64,000 bases of DNA from Flaviramulus sp. BrNp1-15 (GTDB lineage: Bacteria > Bacteroidota > Bacteroidia > Flavobacteriales > Flavobacteriaceae): assembly GCF_022259695.1 (NCBI RefSeq), contig NZ_CP092099.1, positions 2,464,471 to 2,528,470 of the forward strand, in the 5' to 3' direction. The position numbers were made by a program, and so were the translations under genes. The notes under the pieces were generated by a model. It worked only from the letters and a program-made list of their open reading frames with translations, was not told the origin of the DNA and did no database searches. This document shows, piece by piece, positions 11,501 to 19,292 of this stretch; the first letter of the stretch is position 1; each line of letters starts with the position of its first letter.

Positions 11501-12927
11501 AGATTACTGTCATTTACAAGAAGGTTTCCATCAAAAATTCGGTTTTTAATAGTTCCAGCAACTTTAGTTCCTTTATAATTATAATCATTGTAAACTATTT
11601 CAAAAACATCACCCTTTACTTGTGTATTAATATTTTCAGCTGTGAAACCCTTACCATTTACATCAAAATTTAAAGACGCATTTCCAACCTTAGGGTCATT
11701 TAAAAACGTACCAAAATCAAATTCATCAAAAACCACCTCTCCTTTATAATCGGCATTATCGATATCATTTATTTTATTTATTTCCAGATTAGAATCTACT
11801 AAACCTAATTCTGTATTAATTTTAATATCTGCTATTACTTTAGATGAAGTTACCTGAGAATTTCCAACAATGGTGAATTTACCCAACCTATCAAAAGATG
11901 TTGGTATAGCTTCGCCTAAAACATTTGGTAACAATGCTGTTAAATCTTTATAAGTAGACGACAAATTGCTAAAGTTACCATTCATATAAAAATTATTGGC
12001 TTCTTTATTAAATAGGTTTTTAAAATTAATATTGCCGTAAACTTTGGTATTTCTACTGGTATTTAGTCTTAAATTACTGGCTTGCAAATCGTTTAGAGTA
12101 CCTGATAAATCTACATTGAATTGTGTAGATTCATTAACTCCAAACTCATTATAAAAAGCATTAAGTTCGTTTAGAAACACATTAGAGTTTTCAAAACTAG
12201 CATTTACCTGTACCTTATCTGTAAAATATTGTAAATCTTCTCTTTTGTATAAAAATTTTAAATCGCCATTTAAAACCGATTTTGGGGTTTTTATTTGAAG
12301 GTTGGCAAAAGTCATATCCGTTAAGGTATAGATAAAATCGGTCATCATATTTTTCACTTCTACGCCTCTGCTGTCTTTAAATGCCAACGTATTTATTCTG
12401 GCACTAACATCGCTTCCATTTATTAAAAAATTAGTAGCGTTAATATTCAAATCTTCAAAGTGAAGTACTTTTGACGTTTCTTTATTGTCATCAGATAACT
12501 TAAAAATGCTGTTGTAGATTGATACATCGCTAGACGATAATAAGAAACTGCTTTTTTCTTTTCTTGGGTTGTCGTCTTCAAATTTATTTACAAAAACGTC
12601 CAAATTTGTTTCGGTTTCTCCTTCGTAGGTTTTAATATTAAAAAGTAATTCTTCAATATCAATATCACCAAAAACCAGATTTCCATTATATAAATTCCTA
12701 AAACTTAAAATTGAAGTATTAAGTTCTTTAATGCTAATAAGTGTATCTTTCTTGTAATCTTCAATATAAATTTCTTTTAACTCTACATCGCCATTAAATT
12801 GCAGACTAACGCGATTAATATTAATATTTGTACCAAATTCTTCATTTAATTTATTAGTTGCGTAATTACCTAATCCTGTTTGAACAAAAGGAATAGATAG
12901 CACTAACACCAAAATGATGAATAACAT
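8536..12927 (-). CDS. tamB: TamB-like translocation/assembly protein (AsmA-like/DUF490), N-terminus uncertain
   Basis: A 1463-residue protein with one N-terminal membrane segment followed by more than a thousand residues of repeating beta-strand pattern (INRVSLQFNGDVELKEIYIED, NGNLALDNAGLGIPYLNVDY), ending in a DUF490/TamB-type C-terminal domain (about residues 1080-1430; GGLLVEINTNGKFNMWGDF, VQPGGTIAWEGDPL). TamB-family proteins bridge inner and outer membranes and take part in outer-membrane biogenesis and phospholipid transport. The Ser/Thr/Glu-rich C-terminal tail is short. The only ATG in the expected place is at 12927, but the frame stays open to about 13008 and the upstream codons encode a basic segment (LKSIKKFLKILYKV) that family members usually have at their N-terminus. 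The real start may therefore be a non-ATG codon upstream. The gene is divergent from tsaD, an arrangement I recall as common in Flavobacteriaceae. Confidence 0.88.
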   Translation of the reverse strand: MLFIILVLVLSIPFVQTGLGNYATNKLNEEFGTNININRVSLQFNGDVELKEIYIEDYKKDTLISIKELNTSILSFRNLYNGNLVFGDIDIEELLFNIKTYEGETETNLDVFVNKFEDDNPRKEKSSFLLSSSDVSIYNSIFKLSDDNKETSKVLHFEDLNINATNFLINGSDVSARINTLAFKDSRGVEVKNMMTDFIYTLTDMTFANLQIKTPKSVLNGDLKFLYKREDLQYFTDKVQVNASFENSNVFLNELNAFYNEFGVNESTQFNVDLSGTLNDLQASNLRLNTSRNTKVYGNINFKNLFNKEANNFYMNGNFSNLSSTYKDLTALLPNVLGEAIPTSFDRLGKFTIVGNSQVTSSKVIADIKINTELGLVDSNLEINKINDIDNADYKGEVVFDEFDFGTFLNDPKVGNASLNFDVNGKGFTAENINTQVKGDVFEIVYNDYNYKGTKVAGTIKNRIFDGNLLVNDSNLQLNFTGLVDFSEEIKKYDFEAVVDHANLNTLNFVKKDSISIFSSKVKMNMNSSSLDDAYGKIAFQNTVYKNENDTYYFDEFDISSRFEDDIRFVEFSSPDIVEGNLKGRFLIKDLKKLFENSIGHIYTNYIPHEVKIDQSIDFNFKIYNKIVEVIYPELELGKNTFIRGRVESDETKFKLTFKSPKIKLLDNFANNIELQVDNSNPLFNTYVEIDSLNTKYYNVSQFNLINVTVNDTLFMRSEFHGGRRNNDSYNLSFYHTINEENESVVGFKKSDVTIKNNTWNINENDDRFHKISFNKELTKFDIDKFKINHNNEEIRLSGFLRDSTQKDIKLNFKDVDLAKITPDIDSLSLAGNVNGKLDILQKNGSYLPNSTIVIDDLKVNDYLLGSFDANITGNESLTNYKVNATIKDDISKSFSAKGDIFVAGKQSTIDVLLDFNKFNLFPLNPLLDGVLSNIRGDVTGGLKVVGDLKRPDINGNLALDNAGLGIPYLNVDYAFNNNASVTLKNQSFIFNNIKLTDTKYNSKGQLNGALSHVNFSKWGLDLDISTPRLLILDTEEKEESLYYGTGFIGGRASLRGPTEQLVISVVGETKEGTVFKVPLSDAESFGDNSYIHFITKEEKEAREKGEEIVFNEIKGLELEFELDVTEDAEVEIIIDKDTGHSLKGSGVGGLLVEINTNGKFNMWGDFAVFEGVYNFAYGGIIQKEFTVQPGGTIAWEGDPLTAEINMLAIYRTQANPSPLLDNPINRSIPVELNIALTGDLEQPKPEFTFEFPNVSSTIKSELQYRLESDEDKQNQALYLISTGSFSRGLNEVNFSGTIAERLNGIINGIFTNGDSKVNIGLNYEAGQNRPDYQTDDRFGVTLQTQISDRVLINGKVGVPVGGATETVIAGDVEIAFLLNEEGTLTAKVFNRENSIQNFGEQIGYTQGVGLSYNVDFDTFKELLQKLFKKSEIEEQEITEETTEEENTSALPDYISIKPSSKK

Positions 12928-13009
12928 AAGTAGAATTCCTACTACTTTATACAGTATTTTTAGAAATTTCTTGATAGACTTTAAAGTTATGATTTTATTA
13001 AGAATAAAC

Positions 13010-13017
13010 TACATTTG
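13010..13017 (+). promoter_or_regulatory. Candidate -7 box upstream of tsaD
   Basis: TACATTTG is an exact match to the Bacteroidota TAnnTTTG box, 75 bp before the tsaD ATG. No clear TTTG sits 19-22 nt upstream, so this is a weaker call. Confidence 0.35.
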
Positions 13018-13092
13018 CATTTACGAATAAATGATGACAACAGACGTTTATTTGTTTTCAAAATTAACAATTATTATGCCTAATTTTTATTA

Positions 13093-14115
13093 ATGTCTTC
13101 ACAAAATATTTATATACTAGGAATTGAGTCTTCTTGCGACGATACAGCTGCTTCTGTAATACATAACGGACGCATTTTAAGCAATGTTGTAGCTAGCCAA
13201 AAAATACATGAAGAATTTGGTGGTGTTGTACCAGAATTAGCATCTAGAGCTCACCAACAAAATATAGTACCCGTTGTACATCAAGCTCTTAAAAAAGCTG
13301 GTGTAAGTAAAGAAGAACTTCATGCTATTGCATTTACTAGAGGTCCTGGTTTAATGGGAAGTCTTTTGGTTGGTACATCATTTGCAAAATCGTTGGCTTA
13401 TGGTTTAAACATTCCGTTAATAGATGTTAACCACATGCAAGGTCATATTTTGGCTCATTTTATTGACGAAGATGGTTTTAACAAACCGCCTTTTCCTTTT
13501 CTCGCAATGACCATTTCTGGTGGACACACTCAAATTGTTAGAGTTGATAATTATTTTGACATGACCGTTATTGGTGAAACCATTGATGATGCTGTAGGTG
13601 AAGCTTTTGATAAAAGTGGTAAAATTTTAGGTTTAGGTTATCCTGCTGGACCAGAAATTGATAAACGTGCTAAATTAGGAAACCCTAAGGCGTTTAAATT
13701 TACCAAACCCAAAGTAGATGGCTTAAATTTTAGCTTTTCTGGTTTAAAAACTGCGGTTTTATATTTTATTCAACGTGAAGTAAAAGCTAAACCTAATTTT
13801 ATTGAAGAAAACTTAAATGATATTTGTGCATCAATACAATACACCATAATTGGTATTTTGGTTGATAAATTAAAATTAGCATCAAAACAAACAGGTATAA
13901 AACATATTGCTATTGGTGGTGGTGTTTCTGCAAATTCTGGAATACGACAAGCTTTAAAAGATGGCGAACAAAAATTTGGCTGGACTACTTATGTGCCTAA
14001 ATTTGAATTTACCACAGATAATGCTGCTATGATTGCTATTGTTGGTTATTTAAAATATCTGGAAGGTAATTTTGCAGAACAAGATATTGTGGCTTCGGCG
14101 AGATTGAAGATATAG
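13093..14115 (+). CDS. tsaD: tRNA N6-adenosine threonylcarbamoyltransferase TsaD
   Basis: A 340-residue member of the Kae1/Qri7/TsaD family. It transfers the threonylcarbamoyl group to A37 of tRNAs reading ANN codons, acting with TsaB and TsaE in the cytoplasm. Diagnostic segments are the N-terminal GIESSCDDTAAS, the metal-binding HMQGH, FLAMTISGGHTQ, the catalytic-site DDAVGEAFDKSGK, and the C-terminal IGGGVSANSGIR and TTDNAAMIA. Length is normal and no key residue is missing. It is transcribed away from tamB with about 165 bp between them. Confidence 0.97.
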   Translation: MSSQNIYILGIESSCDDTAASVIHNGRILSNVVASQKIHEEFGGVVPELASRAHQQNIVPVVHQALKKAGVSKEELHAIAFTRGPGLMGSLLVGTSFAKSLAYGLNIPLIDVNHMQGHILAHFIDEDGFNKPPFPFLAMTISGGHTQIVRVDNYFDMTVIGETIDDAVGEAFDKSGKILGLGYPAGPEIDKRAKLGNPKAFKFTKPKVDGLNFSFSGLKTAVLYFIQREVKAKPNFIEENLNDICASIQYTIIGILVDKLKLASKQTGIKHIAIGGGVSANSGIRQALKDGEQKFGWTTYVPKFEFTTDNAAMIAIVGYLKYLEGNFAEQDIVASARLKI

Positions 14116-14191
14116 TTACCATTACAAAGTTATAAACAATACCTTCTTAAAAACTTTATTTCAAGTTTACTTTATAGCACATTAATACTTT

Positions 14192-14199
14192 TAAATTTG
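14192..14199 (+). promoter_or_regulatory. Predicted -7 box before the parvulin gene
   Basis: TAAATTTG matches TAnnTTTG exactly, with a TTTA at 14166-14169 in the -33 area. The box overlaps an in-frame TTG at 14197. This argues that the TTG is not the start codon and that translation begins at the ATG at 14224. Confidence 0.5.
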
Positions 14200-14223
14200 A
14201 AACTGAATTTAAAAACCTACATA

Positions 14224-14865
14224 ATGTTTAAAAAATTATTCATCCTTTTATTTATTACTATTACTTCTTTAGCAACAACAGCACAAACGTCTACTCAAAA
14301 AGAACTTGAAATTATAGAAACACCAGAACAAGTTAAAAGTTATTTAGAATCTAAAAAATCTAATAAAAATAAACTCATTAAGTTTAATGAAGAAAAGCAT
14401 AAAACCATACTAGCTAAAGAACTTTTTAAACTTAGCGTTGGTGGTACTAAAACCAACGAAAACGAATTTGAAAAGACCTTTTATAAGGTTATTAATAAAA
14501 CAAGTAAAACTTATTATAGAATAGCTTATATATATTTAGATGGAAATAAATATGATAAAGCTAATATAGATGCATTGAGAGATAGAATCATTTCAAAATA
14601 TAAAGGTGGTGTGCCTTTTGACTTTTTAGCAAAACAATATTCTATGGATAGAAATGCTAATAAAGGTGGTGATTTAGGTTGGTTTACAAAAGGGGAAATG
14701 CATCCAGATTTTGAAAATAAAATTCTTAATGGAAATTATAATTTAAACGATATTTATACTATTGATGTTCCATCAAAAAAATGGTATTATATTGTGTTAA
14801 ATACGCATGAACCTAAAAATATTTCAGAAATTGAAGTTTTAAAAATTGTTGAAGCTAGAAATTAA
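14224..14865 (+). CDS. Secreted PpiC/parvulin-type peptidyl-prolyl isomerase
   Basis: A 213-residue protein with an N-terminal signal peptide (MFKKLFILLFITITSLATTAQ), so it probably works in the periplasm. A parvulin rotamase domain lies in the C-terminal two thirds, with the family-typical PFDFLAKQYSMDRNANKGGDLGWFTKGEMHPDFE run; GDLGWF is the hallmark. Parvulins catalyse cis-trans isomerisation at prolyl bonds and help outer-membrane protein folding. I chose ATG 14224 over the upstream TTG at 14197, because the latter sits in a promoter-like box and would put a charged stretch before the signal peptide. The stop overlaps the rsmE start (TAATG), indicating translational coupling. Confidence 0.85.
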   Translation: MFKKLFILLFITITSLATTAQTSTQKELEIIETPEQVKSYLESKKSNKNKLIKFNEEKHKTILAKELFKLSVGGTKTNENEFEKTFYKVINKTSKTYYRIAYIYLDGNKYDKANIDALRDRIISKYKGGVPFDFLAKQYSMDRNANKGGDLGWFTKGEMHPDFENKILNGNYNLNDIYTIDVPSKKWYYIVLNTHEPKNISEIEVLKIVEARN

Positions 14866-15569
14866 TGCAACTTTTTTATAATCCAGATATAACCGAAAAC
14901 ACCAGCGAAATTACTTTCCCTAAAGAAGAAAGTAAGCATATAGTTAAGGTTTTACGTAAAAATATTGGAGACACCGTTCACATTACAAATGGTCAAGGTT
15001 GGTTATTTGCTGCCGAAATATCGTTACCAAATATTAATAAATGTACTGCAAAAATAGTTTCTAAAAGCCATCAACCTAAACATCAATACAATTTACATTT
15101 AGCGGTTGCTCCAACAAAAATGAACGATCGCTACGAATGGTTTTTAGAAAAAGCTACCGAAATTGGCATCGATACCATTACCCCAATTATTTGCGATCAC
15201 AGTGAACGTAAAGTTATTAAAATTGAACGTTTTGAGCGCATTTTGCAATCGGCCATGAAACAGTCATTAAATTGTTATTTACCAAAATTAAATGAAGCTA
15301 TTTCCTTTAAAGATTTCATTAATAAAGATTTTTCGGGAGATTTATTTATTGCGCATTGTGAAGAAACTGATAGAAAATCTTTAAAAAAACAATTAAAGCA
15401 AAACACAAATGTTACTATTTTAATTGGACCAGAAGGCGATTTTTCTGTTAAAGAAATTGAGCAAGCACTACAAAACAAATTTATTCCAGTAACTTTGGGA
15501 GAAACCAGATTACGAACAGAAACAGCAGCTATTGTAGCTTGTCACTCTGTTGCTTTTATAAATGAGTAA
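14865..15569 (+). CDS. rsmE: 16S rRNA (uracil1498-N3)-methyltransferase RsmE
   Basis: A 234-residue SPOUT-class methyltransferase. It methylates N3 of U1498 in 16S rRNA using SAM, in the cytoplasm. The N-terminal PUA-like part shows HIVKVLRKNIGDTVHITNGQG, and the C-terminal knot shows LIGPEGDFSVKEIEQA and TLGETRLRTETAAI, the SAM-binding trefoil-knot motifs. It overlaps the parvulin stop by one base and its own stop abuts the DUF4159 gene, so these three form one operon. Confidence 0.95.
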   Translation: MQLFYNPDITENTSEITFPKEESKHIVKVLRKNIGDTVHITNGQGWLFAAEISLPNINKCTAKIVSKSHQPKHQYNLHLAVAPTKMNDRYEWFLEKATEIGIDTITPIICDHSERKVIKIERFERILQSAMKQSLNCYLPKLNEAISFKDFINKDFSGDLFIAHCEETDRKSLKKQLKQNTNVTILIGPEGDFSVKEIEQALQNKFIPVTLGETRLRTETAAIVACHSVAFINE

Positions 15570-15570
15570 T

Positions 15571-16215
15571 ATGAAAAAAGCAGTCATACTTTTAGCTTTT
15601 AGCTTTTCACTTTTCACTTTAACAGCTCAAGATTTAGCAGTTTTAAAGTATAAAGGTGGTGGCGATTGGTATGGCAATCCAACAGCTTTACCTAATCTAA
15701 TTGCTTACTGTAACGAAAATATAAACACTAAAATGAACCCCAAACCTGAAACGGTAGAAGTTGGTAGCCCAGATATTTTTCAATACCCAATGTTACACAT
15801 GACTGGTCATGGCAATGTGTTTTTTAGTGAAACGGATGCCGAAAACCTACGTAATTACTTAATTTCTGGTGGTTTTTTGCATATTGACGACAATTACGGC
15901 ATGCAACCCTATATAACAAAAGAGTTGAAAAAGGTATTTCCAGACAAGGATTTAATAGAGCTTCCTACAAACCATAAAATTTTTAACTCTGCTTTTGAAT
16001 TTTCTAATGGATTACCAAAAATACATGAGCATGATGGTAAGCGTCCTCAAGCTTTAGGAATTTTTAATGAAGATAGATTGGTGCTACTGTTTACCTATGA
16101 AAGTGATTTAGGTGATGGTTGGGAAGACCCCGAAGTACACAACGATCCTGCTGATGTTAGAGAAAAAGCACTTAAAATGGGTGCCAATATTGTTAAATAT
16201 GCTTTTGAGAATTAA
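15571..16215 (+). CDS. DUF4159 domain protein, exported
   Basis: A protein of about 214 residues with a signal peptide (MKKAVILLAFSFSLFTLTAQ) followed by a DUF4159 domain covering nearly all of the rest. The DUF4159 fold is related to glutamine-amidotransferase/ThuA-like domains, but its function is not established. Visible conserved segments are YKGGGDWYGNP, MLHMTGHGNVFF, GGFLHIDDNYG and FEFSNGLPKIHEHDG. Two start codons are possible: ATG 15562, overlapping the rsmE end, and ATG 15571, one base after the rsmE stop. I prefer the second because it begins the signal peptide directly. It is the last gene of the parvulin-rsmE operon. Confidence 0.82.
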   Translation: MKKAVILLAFSFSLFTLTAQDLAVLKYKGGGDWYGNPTALPNLIAYCNENINTKMNPKPETVEVGSPDIFQYPMLHMTGHGNVFFSETDAENLRNYLISGGFLHIDDNYGMQPYITKELKKVFPDKDLIELPTNHKIFNSAFEFSNGLPKIHEHDGKRPQALGIFNEDRLVLLFTYESDLGDGWEDPEVHNDPADVREKALKMGANIVKYAFEN

Positions 16216-16280
16216 AAAAAGGGAGAATATACAAAACCTTACTATTGTATGCTTTTACGAGAAAAATGAAACCACTCAAA

Positions 16281-16310
16281 CTGAATACTGAATACTGCGA
16301 CTGAATACTG
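16281..16310 (+). repeat. Short CTGAATACTG microrepeat directly before the TrmH-type gene
   Basis: The 10-mer CTGAATACTG occurs at 16281-16290 and 16301-16310, with an overlapping partial copy (AATACTG) between them. The last copy ends two bases before the ATG at 16313. Its role is unknown; it could be a leader element or a remnant of a repeat family. Confidence 0.6.
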
Positions 16311-16312
16311 AA

Positions 16313-16810
16313 ATGCAACTCACCCACTATAACACCAACTTTACAAAACGTACTTTCCCAATAACTTTAGTTTGCGACAACGTTACTAACGCTCCTAATA
16401 TTGGAAGTTTATTTAGAATTTGTGATACTTTTGGTATTGAAAAACTTATACTTTGTGGCGATGTTTCACTGGGAAGAAAAATGACAAAAACATCTAGAGC
16501 AACAGAAAAAACCGTGAATTTTGAAATTAAAGAATCAGCTTCTACTGTTGTTCAAGATTTAAAGCGTGAAGGTTATCAAATCATTTCGTTAGAAATTACC
16601 TCAAAAAGCAAGCCTGTTCATACTCATATTTTTTCAAAAGAAAAACCAATCGCATTAATTATTGGCGATGAAAATTTTGGAGTATCAGAAACAATTCTAA
16701 AAAACTCTGATGACATTATTCATATAGAAATGTTTGGACAAAATAGTAGTATGAATGTTGTACAAGCAACAAATATTGCGTTATACGAAATAACAAAGCA
16801 AATGATGTAA
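16313..16810 (+). CDS. TrmH/SpoU-family tRNA/rRNA 2'-O-methyltransferase
   Basis: A 165-residue SPOUT methyltransferase lacking the extra N-terminal substrate-binding domain seen in RlmB or TrmH. It shows all three SpoU motifs: motif 1 with the catalytic Arg region NIGSLFRICDTFGIEKLIL, motif 2 IALIIGDENFGVSE and motif 3 IEMFGQNSSMNVVQATNIAL. These enzymes methylate ribose 2'-OH in RNA using SAM. Substrate (tRNA position 18 or 34, or rRNA) cannot be decided here. It is preceded by a CTGAATACTG microrepeat and followed by an imperfect inverted repeat, so it is probably expressed on its own. Confidence 0.88.
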   Translation: MQLTHYNTNFTKRTFPITLVCDNVTNAPNIGSLFRICDTFGIEKLILCGDVSLGRKMTKTSRATEKTVNFEIKESASTVVQDLKREGYQIISLEITSKSKPVHTHIFSKEKPIALIIGDENFGVSETILKNSDDIIHIEMFGQNSSMNVVQATNIALYEITKQMM

Positions 16811-16812
16811 AG

Positions 16813-16914
16813 TTGTCATGTCGAAATGAGGCACGATTGAGACATCACATAACTGAAAAAATTTATAATTGTCTATTTCCTTTATGCGATTTCTCACTTT
16901 CGTTCGAAATGATT
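16813..16914. repeat. Imperfect inverted repeat, REP/MITE-like intergenic element
   Basis: The left arm (16813-16852) and the reverse complement of the right arm (16880-16914) share TCGAA, TGAGA and ATC(A/G)CATAA in the same order. The right arm reads, reversed, TCATTTCGAACGAAAGTGAG. I recall similar sequences scattered between genes in many Flavobacteriaceae. Only one copy is in this window, so repetitiveness in the genome is an inference. Confidence 0.55.
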
Positions 16915-16940
16915 AGATTTACTTCACAAAAATCAATCAA

Positions 16941-18029
16941 TTGAATTCTAAAACTATATCAAACGGAATTTTAAGAGCTGTAGGCATAATTCTAGGTGTT
17001 GCTCTGGTACTTTACTTTTTATACAAAATACAATCCGTTATAGTATATATTGCTGTTGCAGCTGTTATTTCATTAATAGGAAGACCAATTGTATTATTTT
17101 TAGAACGCAAATTAAAATTTAAAAATACCTTAGCAGTAATAGTAGCCATGGTTCTTTTATTGAGTGTTTTTGGTGGTTTGGTAGGATTGTTTATTCCTTT
17201 AGTTGTAAAACAAGGTCAAAATTTATCACTCTTAAATATTGAAGAATTACAAAGCAACGTTGAAAATTTATACAGCGAAATAATAACTTATTTTGATTTA
17301 CATCAAATAGATGTTGAGCAATCTTTAAAAGAATCAAACTTGTTATCTAAAATTGATTTTGCACTAATTCCAGATTTTTTAAACTCTATAATTAGTGGCT
17401 TAGGAAGCTTTAGTATTGGTTTATTTTCTGTGTTGTTTATATCTTTTTTCTTTTTAAAAGATAGTCGTTTATTTGAAAGCGGTGTGCTTACATTTATTCC
17501 AGACGATAAAGAATCTCGCTGGAAAACTTCATCAACTAAAATCAAAGACTTACTTTCTAGGTACTTTGTTGGTTTAATATTTCAAATACTTATTCTGTTT
17601 ATAATTTACACTATTGGTTTACTAATTATTGGAGTTGAAAATGCTATTGTTATAGCTTTTTTATGTGCTCTACTAAACCTAATTCCCTATGTTGGACCAT
17701 TAATTGGTGCTTTTTTAATGCTAACTTTAACCATGACAAGTAATTTAGGTGAAAGCTTTAGCGATATTATTTTACCAAAAACATTTTGGGTGTTTGTAGT
17801 GTTTATAATTGGGCAGCTTATAGATAATTTTGGTAGTCAGCCTATAATTTTTTCAAAAAGTGTAAAATCTCACCCTTTAGAAATTTTCTTAGTTATTTTA
17901 ATTGCAGGTATTTTATTTGGTGTTGTAGGTTTAATTATAGCTGTACCTGCTTACACTGCTATAAAAGTGATTTTAAAAGCCTTTTTATCAGAAAACAAAA
18001 TTGTAAAAAAACTCACTAAAGGCTTATAG
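16941..18029 (+). CDS. AI-2E family (PerM-like) membrane permease
   Basis: A 362-residue integral membrane protein. Hydrophobic segments sit near residues 10-30, 32-50, 62-88, about 148-172, 205-260 (two or three) and 285-345, with a soluble insert between the third and fourth. This is the topology of the AI-2E exporter/PerM family. The conserved C-terminal region LIPYVGPLIGAF is present. Members include exporters and Na+/H+ antiporters, so the substrate is unknown. The start is a TTG at 16941; no better ATG lies before the first membrane segment. It is 8 bp from the next gene, suggesting co-transcription. Confidence 0.85.
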   Translation: MNSKTISNGILRAVGIILGVALVLYFLYKIQSVIVYIAVAAVISLIGRPIVLFLERKLKFKNTLAVIVAMVLLLSVFGGLVGLFIPLVVKQGQNLSLLNIEELQSNVENLYSEIITYFDLHQIDVEQSLKESNLLSKIDFALIPDFLNSIISGLGSFSIGLFSVLFISFFFLKDSRLFESGVLTFIPDDKESRWKTSSTKIKDLLSRYFVGLIFQILILFIIYTIGLLIIGVENAIVIAFLCALLNLIPYVGPLIGAFLMLTLTMTSNLGESFSDIILPKTFWVFVVFIIGQLIDNFGSQPIIFSKSVKSHPLEIFLVILIAGILFGVVGLIIAVPAYTAIKVILKAFLSENKIVKKLTKGL

Positions 18030-18037
18030 GTTTTGTT

Positions 18038-19219
18038 TTGAATAAGGCTATTTTAAATATTGAAATTCAAGAGTTTATTCATAATAATTTAAATTCTGAT
18101 ATTACTTCCATTCTCTTAAAAGGAACAAATTTTACATCTGTTGAAACTAGCGAAATTATTGAGCAAATTGAAGCTAAAAAACGTTGTGAAAAAAAATTGC
18201 AAACATGGTTTACAACCCAAAATATATTTTTTCCTAACAAATTAAATATTGAACAAACATCTTCTGAAATTACAGCTCAATATAAATCTAGTTTAATTGA
18301 AGGAAATTCAATTATCGATTTAACCGGTGGTTTTGGTGTAGATTGTTATTATTTTTCAAAACACTTTAAAACAGTTGAGCATTGTGAGATAAATGAAACA
18401 CTTTCAAATATTGTATCACATAATTACGAGCAATTTAATGTTAAAAATATAAACACCATAAACACCGATGGTATTGAATATTTAAAAACTACGAAAAAAC
18501 AATATAATTGGATTTACATAGATCCTTCAAGAAGACATGAAAGCAAAGGTAAAGTCTTTTTTTTAAAAGACTGTTTACCCAACGTTCCAGAACATTTAGA
18601 GTTACTGTTTAATCACTCTAAAAACATCATGATTAAAACATCGCCACTACTAGATATATCGATTGGTATTGGTGAATTAAAACATGTTAAAACCATTCAT
18701 ATTGTTGCTGTAAACAATGAAGTAAAAGAGTTACTTTGGGTTATAGAACATGGATTTGATAAAGACATACAAATAGAAACTGTAAATCTAAAAAAAGAGC
18801 ATAATGACTATTTTTCTTTTACTTTAAAAGACGAAAAAAACTCAGAATCAAAATACAGTGAACCACTTACCTATTTATATGAACCTAATTCGGCTATTTT
18901 AAAAGCTGGTGCATTTAATGAAATAGCGAAACAGTTACATGTATTTAAACTTCATAAACATTCTCATTTATATACAAGCAAAAATTTAATCAATTTCCCT
19001 GGTAGAAGCTTCTTAATTGAAGAAAGTTTTCAATACAACAAAAAAGAGTTAAAAAAACTCGGGTTTAAAAGAGCTAATATCACTACACGAAACTTTCCTG
19101 AAACAGTGCAACAGGTTCGTAAAAAATTCGGAATTAAGGATGGTGGAGATAAATACTTATTCTTCACAACTAATTTAAATGGTGATAAAATTTTAATAAG
19201 TACTACTAAGCTTAATTAA
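18038..19219 (+). CDS. Class I SAM-dependent methyltransferase with THUMP-like C-terminal domain
   Basis: A 393-residue cytoplasmic protein. A Rossmann methyltransferase core starts near residue 90 with motif I IIDLTGGFGVDCYYFSKHF, then acidic motif II (EHCEINE) and motif IV WIYIDPSRRHESKG, where DPSRR occupies the catalytic-loop position. The C-terminal part (about 320-393, SFLIEESFQYNKKELKKLGF) matches the THUMP-like domain found in this Bacteroidota family. RNA is the likely substrate by analogy with THUMP methyltransferases, but the target base is not known. The start codon is TTG at 18038, 8 bp after the permease stop. Confidence 0.82.
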   Translation: MNKAILNIEIQEFIHNNLNSDITSILLKGTNFTSVETSEIIEQIEAKKRCEKKLQTWFTTQNIFFPNKLNIEQTSSEITAQYKSSLIEGNSIIDLTGGFGVDCYYFSKHFKTVEHCEINETLSNIVSHNYEQFNVKNINTINTDGIEYLKTTKKQYNWIYIDPSRRHESKGKVFFLKDCLPNVPEHLELLFNHSKNIMIKTSPLLDISIGIGELKHVKTIHIVAVNNEVKELLWVIEHGFDKDIQIETVNLKKEHNDYFSFTLKDEKNSESKYSEPLTYLYEPNSAILKAGAFNEIAKQLHVFKLHKHSHLYTSKNLINFPGRSFLIEESFQYNKKELKKLGFKRANITTRNFPETVQQVRKKFGIKDGGDKYLFFTTNLNGDKILISTTKLN

Positions 19220-19292
19220 AATTAAATAGAGAACGTTTTCTTATTAAATGAGATAAAATTTATTATTGGTATTAGCTACCTTTATAATTATT

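Noticed and set aside
14197-14223. TTG start for the parvulin gene
   Set aside because: The codon overlaps an exact TAnnTTTG promoter box, and the ATG at 14224 directly begins the signal peptide.
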